A stretch of 64,000 nt of DNA from Marisa cornuarietis (GCA_004794655.1 SMMW01000559.1:1178001-1242000), one strand, 5' to 3'; counted from the stretch's first letter, positions 35,991 to 47,700 are shown. Numbers and translations are program-made. Notes: generated by a model not told the origin, from the letters alone.

Positions 35991-36995
35991 TTAATTAATG
36001 CTCACTGAAGGCTTCCTAGTTTCAGGCTTGGGTGTTTCAATAGTCTTCTTTGGCATAAACTCCGTGGGTAGACTTCCTGGGATAAGGTGACGACTATTTC
36101 CTTTACCTGTAATTAAAATAATAAGTAGAGATCTACATGCAGATAAATAATAGCAGATTATATCAAATATATCTGATTAATGTAAGGTAGATCAGTATTT
36201 GATCTTTTGACCAGTTGTCGTAACAACCTAATTTAACTTGTGTAGAGAATATGCCCACTGGTTTTTGCATCCCCTTCCCTACCCCATTTCAGTGAAGTTA
36301 GTCCAAGTGAACCAAACTTAAAAGTCATAAAGTTAGCACTAATTTGCTGATTCAGTCTAGCCCCATAAAAATTAGTTATGCTTTTGCGAAAGGAACATTA
36401 AGATTATGTTCTAATGTATTTTTTAATGATTTATTGCTAAACAGTGTTTGAATCTAAGTAATCCTATTCATGTTACTCATGTCATTTACTTCTCAATTCT
36501 TCTTTTATCTTCTGTTGGCTAAATTATAAAATATTAAATATTATAATAGGTTATTTATTCTATTCTCTCTCACTCACACACGCACGCTCTCTCTCACTCT
36601 CTACTACAAACCATATCCAGCACTTAGCACTTTCAAGGCACCAGTGCTGGATAAATGTTGCTATTATACTAGGTGATTAATAGTTCGATTATTTTTACAT
36701 CTTTTGATCTGTTACAGCAATTGTCATAACCACTGGAAAGTCGAATTATTCTAAAATATAAAGTCATATTTCTCTTGCCTGGTGACTTATCTTCAATGTA
36801 ACATTCCGGTTTGAAATGCCTGGAGCAAATGGTCGCTCTTTCGATGTTGAAGCTTGCATCACAACGATTCACAGCTCTCACAAGAGCTTTTTCCCAGTCT
36901 TGATTTTTTGGTCGTCGTATGCTGAAAAATGATAAGCCTTTGTGTCGACTTTTGCATGCTGGGCAGCCTGGAATCGCACAGCTAGTGCCTGGCAT
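35991..36995 (-). CDS. Small THAP-domain protein, 110 residues, two exons
   Basis: Exon 1 (36995-36779) encodes MPGTSCAIPGCPACKSRHKG, a conserved Trp in NQDWEKAL and CSRHFKPECY, giving the full C2CH set (C6, C11, C57, H60). The donor is CACCAG|GCAAGA, a GC-type site. Exon 2 (36106-35991) starts after TTACAG and adds KGNSRHLIPGSLPTEFMPKK, the THAP C-terminal box (LKPGALPTEF-like), then a short basic tail and stop. Phase is consistent (217 + 116 = 333 bases). There is no coiled coil or effector domain, so it is essentially a bare THAP DNA-binding module. Without the splice the frame runs into an unrelated 35-residue tail. It neighbours the THAP-ZNF gene on the same strand. An NRF1-like palindrome lies upstream. 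Confidence 0.75.
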
Positions 36996-36999
36996 GTCA

Positions 37000-37420
37000 A
37001 ATTAACTACAACAATAGCTCTGAGACGCACTGTGTAAGCGAAACCGGAAAAGGCGAAGGGATAGAAAAGCCAGCGCATGCGCATCGCAAGTTATTTGTTC
37101 CCGCGCTCAAGTCGCTAGTCCTTCTTTCTCTAAAGTCTATGGCTACAAGGCGAGAACAGTCACGATCAATGCATAAATGCTGTTACAATCCTATGAATAG
37201 TTTCTTTTACGGTTTGGAAGCCTTTATTTTCACCGAATAATGTCAGCTAATGAAAATCCATAAAAAGTGCTTAAAGAAGTCTGCCAAGACTGAATATAGG
37301 ATAAGAACTAAGTGAGAATTCAGTCGATTTGCTGCTACATTGGTGCCCGCGAGCCTAGCCGAGAGTTCAATTTGGCTTAGAGGTAGTTCGTCACTTGCGT
37401 AACGATGGCGGCCAAAATTG
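37000..37420. promoter_or_regulatory. Promoter-like segment with NRF1 palindrome
   Basis: GCGCATGCGC at 37073-37082 is a perfect palindromic NRF1-type site, 78 bases from the mini-THAP start; ACCGGAAA (about 37043) is an ETS-like motif. Further right, CGATGGCGGCC (about 37403) resembles a YY1 site and begins a 16-codon plus frame (MAAKIVGLLADGTFF) that has no homologue I recognise. The segment may be bidirectional, but a plus-strand gene is not proved. Confidence 0.45.
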
Positions 37421-37689
37421 TAGGATTGTTAGCAGACGGCACTTTTTTTAAATAGTTCATATACAGTGGAAGAGGTACAAAGTTTCCAAGAAGGTACTTT
37501 ACGTTTTTGTCTTGTTTATTTACATCATTTAGTTGATTTTTTATTCGGATTTTGTAGGCTAATTTATTTGACATGATTTTATATAGGCCTACCACGTGGA
37601 ACGTTCTCAGTCGTCTACGGCTCTCTAATGCCTAGACTATCTGCATTTCATGTGATTATTAATTTAAGACCACCACCAATTGGTGCAAC

Positions 37690-38725
37690 TTACCTTGTAA
37701 TGGTGTGGTGGCTTGTGTGCCTCGTCGACCCACAGAGCTATGTCGGCGGGAACCTTGTGCTCCTGGCAGGTCCAACCAAGCCAAACAGGTCTGTCAGGGT
37801 AGAGGCCAGACTAAACTGTTGCACCCTAGCCCTCCAGTTTGTGGGTTTTGCTTTGGGCTAACAACCCATTCATGCAAAATAACAAGTTATTACAGAAACC
37901 GCAACAGTATCACAACAGGTGCCTGGTCGGGAAGATTCCTCTCTAGAAGAGCTTATGACGCAGGCTGGTGAAAGCTCTAGGGAAGCCAGCTCGCCGACTC
38001 ATCTTCTGACGACCAAGGCAAGAACCAGGATAGGGACCTGGAACATCAGAACCCTCTATGAAAGTGGCAAATCAGCTCAAGTGGCAAGTGAAATGAGAAA
38101 ATACATCATGGTCCTCGGGTTATATGAAACCAGATAAAATGTAAGTGGGCAGACCAGACTAACATCAGGAGAAACCATCATCTACTCTGGCCACAAAGAC
38201 CTGGACCATGACCATACCCAAGAAGTAGCATGCTTTTAACACCCTACGCCCCCATCTGGAACTCCCAAGCATTATCCCTCTGCAGTAAGACCCACATCTT
38301 CAACACCAACGTGAAGGCAGTCCTACTGTATGGCTCCGAAACCTGGAGAGTGACAAATACCATCAACAACAAACTCCAGACCTTTGCCTTCGCCGTATTT
38401 TGGGAATAAGATGGCCTGAAAAGATCTCCAATAGCAGCTTGTGGGAAAAAACTAACCAGAATGCCACTAGTCAAGATATCAAAAAGCGCAAGTGGGGCTG
38501 GATAGGACACACCCTGCACAAACCAGCTGACACCATTGCCAGGCAGGCACCCTCAGGGGAAGAGGAGAGTTGGGAGGCCAAAACAGACTTGGAAAAGATC
38601 ATTAGAGAGCGAACCACATGGGCCCAACTAAGGAGTGGGGGGGCTGCCCAAAACCGGGTCCGCTGGCGGTGTTGTTGCGGCCCTATGCTCTTCGAGGAGT
38701 AGCAAGGAATGATTAATTTAAGAAA
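37690..38725 (+). mobile_element. Internally deleted endonuclease/RT-type LINE
   Basis: After a 5' UTR-like stretch, RIGTWNIRTLYESGKSAQVA and a GLYETR box (37990-38140) are the start of an APE endonuclease of the kind often misannotated as craniofacial development protein 2. Soon after SGHKDLDHDHTQEV the sequence jumps (about 38235-38260) to the protein's C-terminal end: NVKAVLLYGSETW, LGIRWPEKISNSSLW, RKWGWIGHTL and AAQNRVRWR, with small frameshifts. So the rest of the endonuclease and all RT catalytic blocks are gone, leaving about 1 kb of a unit that should exceed 3 kb. It lies in intergenic DNA. Confidence 0.8.
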
Positions 38726-40520
38726 TTTTAGTAATGACCCATAAATGTACATGTTAAGTTTAGATATGTGTAGATATTACCCATATTTATATTTGGTCAT
38801 TAGTCTTCATTTATTTAGGCTGTGTTAGTTACTACTTTAGTAGAGTTGCTAATTTTCATTTTTTTTAGAAATTTACTTTTGAACTTCCATGTATTTATCT
38901 TGCGTATGACTGTAGTACACATGCAAGTAAATGCAACTAATTTCAAAGTATAGCTTGTGGTATTAGATGTACAGCTGTGGCAATATGAGTTGTTTTGCAT
39001 TATCCCTTTTTTATTAATATTCAGAGATTATTATTAATGAAAATACCTTATTAAGAAACACAACACTTTCATAGATAGAGACTTTAAATGAAAAAATATA
39101 TATGTCGCATAGTGGATAACTCTTATCTAACATAAGCACTTCATTCCAGCACTCACACAGGTGCATCTGCGCAATAAGTAAAATAGATGAACATATGCAT
39201 AACAAAATATAATTAAGAGAGGAAGCAATATGTAAAAGGAATTATATATATATACACACACACAACAATTATTTGCAACTAGGTCCAAAGCTTGTGCTCT
39301 GATGTTGGATGACTGCCTCTACAAGTCTTTTTCTTTCCTCTCGCTTTTGGTCTCAGTCAATATTTCACTGCAACATATCTATAATCCATCTTCATCTGGG
39401 TTTGTGTATGGGAAGTTGCACTCCCACCAACTTAACACAAGTATGTCCCACACAACTGTAATGGTTGCATGCTCACTGTCACGCAATGGATAACTTAATC
39501 TGACTTTGATTCAGCACACCTCATTACAAGACTCATACGTGCATCTGCATAATCAATGAAATGATATATGTGTGTGTGTGTGTAAAATCAGCAAAATATA
39601 ATTAAGCAAAAGAAGATACGTGAAATAAATCATATATACATGAACAGCAACTGTTTTCGCACAGTGATTAGCTATTGGTACTTGGCTACTTAGCTCTGGT
39701 GGTGAACGGCTGCCTACACCAGTCTTTTCCTTCCAGTCAATATTTCATACTATAGATAACCGTCCACATACATCCTGCACATATAATCCACATGTCTGTT
39801 CATGCACATAATCCACAGTTCTTTGGCGAGCCGCACTCTCGCCAACTTAGTCTACATACAAACTGTATATCTCCAACAGTCATACAATTTAACGACTCTG
39901 CGAGACAGACTTCCTCTCGCCAGCGCGCAGAATCAGAAAGTGAGTAAGTTTTCTTGCGCAAAGGCCAAGATGCTTCTGCCTCTGCGTGGGGTTCCCTGGT
40001 CACCCTTTGATGTTTGGCTGATTCAGGGAAGTTGGCACATACTCAAATCTTCGACAAAGCCGTCCTGTTTCAGGTCCGCGTGGCACATGTCACTGGTCAA
40101 GATTTATAGCCACCCGCCTAGACCATCCCTTCCGGCCATTAACAGGAGTGATGGTGACTTGACCAGTGGACTGTTGGTGGTCCAATACAAACCTGACTAC
40201 AGGTAGAAAATACAAAAACTTAATGTTCCCTTGAGACGGATCTCCGCTTGCCAGCATGCAAATTTGGAAAGTGCTCAGTATTTTTATCTCAGGCCAAGCT
40301 GCCTCTTCCTGTATTTGGGTGTCCTTGGTCACCCTTTGATGTTAGATCGATTCAGGGAAGTTAGCAAGGCACTTACTAAAAATCTTCAACACAGCAGCCC
40401 TATTCAGGTCTGCGTGTTGCTGGTCAAGATTTGTGACTTCCGCCCTAGCCATTAACAGAGTGGCGGCAACTAGATCAGTGGACTTTTAGTGGTCTAAACA
40501 AACTAAAAAGAGAAAATACA
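38726..40520. repeat. Two adjoining local tandem duplications
   Basis: From about 39105 to 39870 two units with a period near 375 bases share GTGGATAACT/ATGGATAACT, ACAAAATATAATTAAG/GCAAAATATAATTAAG, CAGTCAATATTTCA, ATATAATCC and a CACTC-CCAACTTA box. From about 39905 to 40510 two other units with a period near 315 bases share GGTCACCCTTTGATGTT, GATTCAGGGAAGTT, GGTCAAGATTT and GCCATTAACAG. Open frames here do not match anything I know. Left of 39100 the sequence is plain AT-rich DNA. Confidence 0.7.
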
Positions 40521-41502
40521 TTTTCTACGCTTGGTGAATGGAGTGCACCAAGCCTGGCCATTATGGGTTGAGCATCCAACCAAACTTTTTTTTAAAGAAG
40601 TAAAAATTGGTGGCTTCAAGGAGGCACAACAGATCAGTGTTTTCACCAATTTGTACACACTGAAGTTGGGTATTGAAAACGACACACATCGCATCTCTTT
40701 GTTTTGGTTGTTACTGTGTAAACAAAAAAAAAAAACCTACCCCAGTCAGAAGTCATGTCCCTAAACTTTGTCAGTGATTAACAGTACCACTTTAGCCAGT
40801 CTAGTCATACCTACCTACTCACCTACTTTATATCTTTTTATATGCTTTTTTATTGGTCACTCACTTATTTGTGTTTTTTGCCAATTTTTTGCAGTACAAG
40901 TTTGTGTGGCAAACCAGCCACCATCTAAACAAAAAAATGAGCGCACTGAAAGTAAGTATCGAGACCAATACACACATTGCATCTCTTGGTTTTGTCACTG
41001 CAAGAAAAACTACCCCAGTCAGAACTCCTATCAATCAGCTGCTAAAGTATACGGTCCATCATAATTTTACAACTCCAAAAAAAAAGACATCATAGTACGT
41101 AAGTTTAAGTGTAAACAGATTATGAGGTGTTCTTTTTGTTATTGTGGTCTTTTTACAGAAATAAGAAAGACTACAGCACCAGTCCCACCCCCATCGACAT
41201 CGGCTGCACAGTCCCTTGATCCAGACACCTGTGACAGAAGGGGCAGAAGGAAAAAGATGAAAAGAGCTGCAGCAGAAGCACCACCTCAATGGTTTGTGGA
41301 GTATGCCGCAGCTCAAGAAAGCAAAATGGAGATGCTTACAAAAAAAATTAAGAGGAACGATGATCTGATGAAGGAGGGAAATGATCTGATGAAGGAGGGA
41401 AATGATCTGATGAAGGAGGGAAATGATCTTCTGAAGAAGCTCTTTAGAGTTGCATTCAGCGATTTCCACTACCCCCTCCCAGTAGGTCTGAATAAAGAAT
41501 AG
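40520..41502 (+). CDS. Myb/SANT-like protein of a Harbinger-type element, C-terminal exons
   Basis: A frame ending at 41502 encodes RRGRRKKMKRAAAEAPPQWF, EYAAAQESKMEMLTKKIKR and a threefold NDLMKEG repeat, then LLKKLFRVAF and stop. This charged, helical ending resembles the C-terminal part of Myb/SANT-like accessory proteins of PIF/Harbinger elements. A plausible upstream exon (about 40891-40951, acceptor TTTTTTGCAG, donor GAAA|GTAAGT) joins in frame at acceptor TTTTTACAG (41160) and adds ANQPPSKQKNERTE. No tri-helix domain could be found, so the start is unknown. A degraded duplicate of the region around this intron lies at 40670-40757 (shared CACATCGCATCTCTT- and CTACCCCAGTCAGAA-like strings). 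A transposase-like exon faces it on the other strand. Confidence 0.45.
41360..41422 (+). repeat. 21-base coding tandem repeat, three copies
   Basis: ATGATCTGATGAAGGAGGGA plus one A is repeated three times without change, encoding (DLMKEGN)3 in the Myb-like frame. The perfect identity shows a very recent expansion. Confidence 0.95.
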
Positions 41503-41651
41503 AAAGTACAAAATTCTTTGTTTTTAAGTACACTGTACCTGATGTTTTATGGTTGTGTGTGTGATTTTCTAGATGCTTTTCAATACCACTAAAAGGAGGT
41601 GTGCCTTCATCTACATCTTGGTATTCACACATTATCAAGATAACTTATTAC

Positions 41652-41905
41652 CTTTCTTGGAACCGAGACGCATTTTCGTGCATTTCAGCCAGAGATGGCC
41701 ACTTAATGCATTCTTGTTGATGAGACACTAGTGTCTGGCAGATTAGATGGATTACTCTCTGAAGTGATCCCTTGCTGAGGTTGAAACTGTCACCAGTTCC
41801 TCTAAAGGATTCTTGGTTCCTGAAGTGCCACAGATTTGCCAGCATTTGTGTTCTCCGTGCTGACTGGATTCCTTGGATAGCAAGGGGCCAATCCAGTTGC
41901 CGTTC
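41652..41905 (-). CDS. Harbinger-type transposase-like exon (fragment)
   Basis: An 85-codon open exon with acceptor CATTTTAG and donor AAAG|GTAATA encodes MLANLWHFRNQESFRGTGDS, FNLSKGSLQRVIHLICQTLV and ECIKWPS, which fits the helix-turn-helix N-terminal part of HARBI1-type nucleases (LW-L-NQES-R-VADRF-V-KS-L-R-V--V--AL------IKWP). The expected next block with PGVIGAIDG and the DDE residues was not found downstream on either strand, so the gene is incomplete or its other exons have been lost. It converges on the Myb-like frame, the usual two-gene set of Harbinger elements. Confidence 0.55.
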
Positions 41906-41984
41906 CTAAAATGAACAAACGATGAAATATATGAACAAATATTAAAGTTATAAATATGTATCTAAAGAATATAAACAATAACAA

Positions 41985-42960
41985 TAATCAGAACAGTTAT
42001 ACAGCGCTGTACCTCGGCTAATACCAGTACAGTGACCAACATACACTTTTACAAAATGAAAAAATCCCCATGCACCAACCCTATCACACTATACTCCTTC
42101 AGACACGTGCATGCACACTAAAAGCATGATAACTTCAGCCTGCATTGTAGTTTATAATATACATTGTATTTTACACACTATGCTATCTCTTTGAAACAAG
42201 CCTTAGAAATTATATGAACTGCTTACTTCAAAATCTGCTCTGTGCATTCGAAAATGCTGCTGAAATTCTATTTCATAGTACATTCTTTTATTTCGTGTAA
42301 TGCCTGTGGGTTTTTATTGTGTTTGGTGTTTGCTGACAATTGTTAATCTGTGCTTTTCGCTGCATTTTACCTGTGGCTGTTCTGGACTGTTTTCTGACTC
42401 TGTGCCCCATTTTTGTCTTCTTTATCGTCTAATGGTTGTGAACGCCATATCTACATCATCTCGACTCCTGGATTTTTGCTTGTTGATTTAAATCAACACT
42501 ACCTTGCAGATTGCTCAACACTTTCTGCTCTTGGTACATTTTTCTCGCAACATTCTTTCCGCTGCTTTAGATTCTGGATCTCCCTGAGTCAACAAGCATG
42601 GACTTGATTCTCTCATCTCTTGTCTCCAACCCTGCCTCATCTATTTTCTTCACTGCCGCTGTGTTGATGTGACCTCCGTGACAGTCTAACAATGAACAAC
42701 TTTATGTTATTTATGTCGCCACCTCCACCACTACTATTCCACTGATACATGGACTACAAATCTCAGCTGCAGCTGGTAGTTTAACTGAGCTGTTGTGACT
42801 GCATCTATGCAGATAGCATTCACTTTGAAAACACAAGGAACTCTTTGTTTTGAGACCATTATTATTATCGTGTCTTTGTGTTTATATTTTAAGCGCCTTG
42901 AGTCTGGCTGATGCTGGAAAAAGGCGCTATACAAATGTTCTATTTATTTATTTACTCATG
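41985..42960. mobile_element. LINE 3'-end relics
   Basis: Near 42000 a minus-oriented terminus TTATACAGCGCTGTACCTC is preceded by AATAACAATAATC. Near 42885-42950 a plus-oriented terminus reads AAGCGCCTTGAG, then GGAAAAAGGCGCTATACAAA and (TTTA)n, with two short arms able to pair as a hairpin (GCGCCTT / AAGGCGC). Both resemble CR1/L2 3' ends. The 42290-42880 stretch before the second one is likely its 3' UTR; no RT motif remains. Confidence 0.5.
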
Positions 42961-44736
42961 CACTGTTCTTTCCACATAATTTTGTTGGGCGTTTTCCTTT
43001 TTTGTTCGGAAATGGATGCCACTAGAAGTAAATCCTGTTTGATGCTGCAGTGGATTGCTTCTATTACTTCAACATTATCGTGGTCGTTGTCAAACATCTT
43101 CATCAACATAATTACATTTTTTACTTCGCTAGGAGCTGCCCTTTTAAACTGTGCCAGCAGTATGGGAAGGGTCTTGTAGTCTCAATGAACGCCCATTCAT
43201 TGCTGTGAACATCTTTTAAATTAGCTGATAAAGCCAGGCTAGACCCAGCACTATTGTAGTAAAGCTGTGCTGAGGTCATTTATCCTCCTTTGAACATTAA
43301 AGAAACCATATTAAGCACAAATGTGCTAAATGTTTATAAATGTACCCCGCTCCCCAACAGCTCTCGATTTCTCACAAAGACATGCAAGCAGTTTGTTTTA
43401 AATATAGTTCTGCAAACAGCATCAGGTTGGTACAGGGAGATTGTTCAGACATCTGAAGATGATTTTAATTCAATAAAAACATCTTAATCTGTAATGCCTT
43501 CTATATTTATGAAATTCGTTATATGAACCGCCCCACATCCCAACCCAAAAAAGAAAATCGGTATTAATTCCATGCATGTTAGGGAGACATACATTCGAAG
43601 TAACAAGCATCCACCCATTCAATAATCATCTGTTACAGTTTCTAGCTCAGAACAGATTGCCATGGCATTTACGAGATGAAAATCAAATTATTTTTCTTTT
43701 AAACAAATTCAAATAGGAACAGCGTTCTTTAAAACACTAGCTTATATATATTTATATATATATAAAGGAAAATAGCATTTATGAAATTTACAAGTTAAAT
43801 CAAGCACATCTCCGTGTAACGTTTTAATAAATTTTGCCTGATAAGTTGCTAAACATGCTTTTCAAACAAAACAATGCATTAAAGGAGCAGTTGGAAGTTT
43901 TATCTCAAAATTATAGAAAAAATTGTTTCTTAAACCAGATGAAAGAATGTTCCATGCTTACCACTGGTTCTTGTGGTAGGTACACAAAAGAAACTACCAT
44001 TTCCTAGTCTCCCAGTTCTTGGCATGAATGGTGTCTTGCATAATTTTCCAAATTTAATAACCCTCTGCAACTTAAGCCTGTTAACTCTAGTACAGTACTG
44101 GTCATTGATGATTCATTCCTACTTTCTAGTTTTCAATGTCCAAAGATCTTCCAGCCACACAAAAACTGTTTTATATTAGAGGAAAAGATGTCTCAAAAGA
44201 TCAGATAGACTTGAAGACTTCTACAGCACTGTAGTATTCTTGTGTCCTATTTCTAAGAACCTAAAAGGATGCCTTTCTTGAGAAGGCCTGGCATATTTAT
44301 ACAGTCAAGAGCAAAATAATTTTATCTGTTCTTTACTGTCACAAGCACAGCTTGTTAATTTAGGTATTTGTGAAACTGATAGTTTCTAAAAAATATTTCC
44401 ATTGAAGGACTATTTGTCGTTTTATTTTTGGCAGGTGCATTCAAATTAGTGCTGAATTACAATAACTTGTGATGAGTCAACAGAATGTCGGAGAAATAAA
44501 TAATCCACTAGTGGGATTAAAAGCACCAGTCGAGAATCACATTTGATTATCAGTTCATTTTTTACATACTTTTAAAACTCAATAAAATTGACTGAAACAG
44601 ATTAGTGGGTATATATATATATTCATTAGCATTGCCATCAAGCATCTATCACAGTTCAATGATCCCTTCAAAAAGGCAGTTATGATTAAACATGTATAGC
44701 CAGTAAAACGTTGCATCATTTGTTCTATCAGCAGTT
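42961..44736. other. Intergenic stretch and STAMBP 3' UTR
   Basis: The right end should hold the STAMBP 3' UTR; a minus-strand AATAAA at about 44421-44426 lies 310 bases past the stop. A stop-free minus frame of about 77 codons near 42950-43185 (APSEVKNVIMLMKMFDNDHD) has no start codon or recognised domain. The rest is AT-rich with a (TA)n run near 43741-43765 and another near 44611-44622. Confidence 0.5.
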
Positions 44737-47700
44737 TCACTTCCTCATATCTGCTAATGTAATGGTTTCCTGGTTCACAATTCTTGCATGACCTGAATTC
44801 TGAAAAAGAACAGATTTTGTATCAGACAGTGCACACCAGCAAACTCATTATTAATATCAATAAATATAATAAATAATTAATCTAATTTGTTAAGAATTTT
44901 AAATGAACCATGATAAGAGTGAAGACTACACTCAAACACTTCTTGTGTTACAGCATCAGTTTAAAGGTATAGGCAAGTGAGCTATCAAGTTGGGCTTAAA
45001 TAATAAATATTGATTTTTTTTAACCATATACAATAAAAATTTCAGGTTACAAAGGAGAATTGCTTACTTACAATTGTGCCTAAAACAGCTTTGTGTCGAT
45101 TAATTGAAGCTTCTATGTTTGCATAATCTTTCTTAAAAGAAAACAAACTAAATCTGATCCTTGAAGAAGGCAGCCCCATTTGACATGAAAATTGTTGATC
45201 AATGCCAGGGTACTATTAAGAGTTTGTATATTTGCCAGCATGACCTTGATTCATAGCTTGTAATCTGCAGAAATGAATAGCTTACAGCAATGATGTAAAC
45301 AGATTTGTCTTGGCTGCGTCCTATCTTTGAGAAAGCAGGGCACCGGCTTCATCTGTGTGCAAAGATCTGTAAAAGTCTACTTCCAGTATAACTAATCTCA
45401 GGACAAGGGGTGGAAAAGGAGGTTAATTCATTTTTGCAATGGCATTCTTCTATTTTTTGTTGACAGGACAACTTCCTTGACAAAGATTGCCAAATAGAAG
45501 CATGCAGTTACAACATTTAAACAGGATGTTACTGCTTGTAACATTATCTTCAATGACGTCAGTTTTCTTGAAGGTTTGCAACTTTTCATTCATCACTGCA
45601 CTCAAACCTTTATGGCAAGATCTCCAAATCCTTTTGATAACCCCAGTTCAAAGACTGAAAGTTAACTCTTGTTCCAGTACGCTTCTTGTACTGCCGAAGA
45701 GCAGTGTTTTAGATATGATTGTGAGTAAAAAATTGTTTTACAACCCAAATTTTTGAGTGGAAACAATTCAGAACGCTAACATCTAGCATTTAAGCCCAAA
45801 TACTTGTCATTTCCTTTAAAAAAAAGTTTGACACTGTTTGTATTCAAGTGGTCTAACTCCTTTCACCTCTTGATGGGCAACAGTATTTTGCTGTGATATA
45901 GAGAAATCCAACCCTAACAACATGAAAAACATAATTATTTCTGCCTTTGTTTCCTCTATGTTTATTTCCTTCAGATAGATTAAAATTTCCCTCTAAATCA
46001 TGGTCAATATGTGTAACACATATTTGTCATATATTCTAGGATCTTCAGGGGCTCAGCCTTAAGACTGTGCTCTTATTTGCCACACAAACAAGCACAAACA
46101 TGTATATATTAAATTACTTAGTGAAAAGTTTCTTTCGTCAAATACACTGTTACCACACTGTCAAGGCCTTTATCCCAGACAGCAATTTAGAAAACTCTGT
46201 CCCAAGTGGGGAGGGGTGAGGAGGGATTGATGTTTTACAAGAGTCCAGCAACTAAGGCTATATCATGGCAAGGCAGCCAGCCCTGTAAACAGTTGCCATA
46301 TGCGGAGAATGAACAGCATGCCTGAGACGAGAACTGAACCCAGGACAGCCAACCTTCACTGAATTGGTGACAGGTGCTAACTGTTGCACCACTGGCCGCC
46401 TAACTCTGTACCAAACCAGCACAACCCTATGAAAAGTGTTGTCAGAAATTTTTAATTAACAAGACCCAAAAATATTTTAAGTCTTTGATAAAACATATCA
46501 TTGGAGAAGACATCCAGTTTCACACACACCTCAAATAATGGTGGTTCTTTGGAATGATAATGAAATCCCTTTTCTCTGCAGCTCCCAATGACATCCATTC
46601 CTGTGTCTGTCAAGCTGAAGACACCAGTCCTGTGAAAGCAGGTACATATTTAAACAACTATTTAGTGCATGAAATTTGTTAATCAGCACCTGTCTAATTT
46701 TCTTGTGATTCTTTGATGACTGTAGGAGTCAAGCTAGGTAATTAATGTGTGATAAGCATGATAATTATTTTATCATAGATAATGTGAAACTAAAAATAAG
46801 CTCACTCCTCAAATTTTGGGGAACAAACAATGGCGATGGCTTCTGGAAGCATTCTCTGGTATGCGTAGTGTGAGTGAAGGTCAACACTGGATAAGAATGC
46901 TGTTTGTGTTGGGTGCGTCTGAAAGTTCAGAAATTAATTAAGCTTTGTGACTTCAAAATTAGGGAAATATTTACTCATTCATTGACACCAGAACTACAAG
47001 TGGCAACAGAGTAAGTGAACATACCAGTGCTCTCAAAAGATGTACGCTAGAAAGCAGCGAATTCATGAACTGATCAATAATCACATAACTGAAAGCAGAT
47101 CATGCACTTAAAGGTAATAATCATCAAGTTCATTAAGTGCTACACTCTAGATACAACCATGCTCACTGCATTTCACAAAGAGCAACTGACACTTTTACAA
47201 AAGTTCAAATACCTTATGCCAAGAAATTCGGATACAAACTAATACAGATTTCTCTCACATGTACATTCATATACATAACCATGCACACACATGCATGTGT
47301 TGTCTGTCTGTTGGCTCTATCAGTGTCATAAACTTTTGTCTCAAATGCAGATGTAGATTAACATGCATGCACCCACACACATTCCTTTTCACTATCAGCA
47401 AACTACCAGTAAAACAGTATTATTCTAAAGAAGCATAATGCCGCTATATTTTTATGTAGAACGATGACAACATTGTATACTTCTGTGGAAGAATGACAAA
47501 AAAAAAAAAAAGTCATGATGATGCAGTCACCTTCCATCAGTTCTGACCACACAATGGTTCACACACTCTTGTAAGAAAAGTAGCAGTTGTAATATTTGAC
47601 TACTAACTGCACTCACTGACGATGCTGCACAGCTTTGTAACAATGTGAATTTAATGGAGCCAGAAGAACGTGAAACTGTAGCAACAGGAAAAAACAGGTG

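Noticed and set aside
39100..41100. CRISPR-like array from repeated blocks
   Set aside because: Units are 290-375 bases, diverged and in animal DNA; no short direct repeats with unique spacers.
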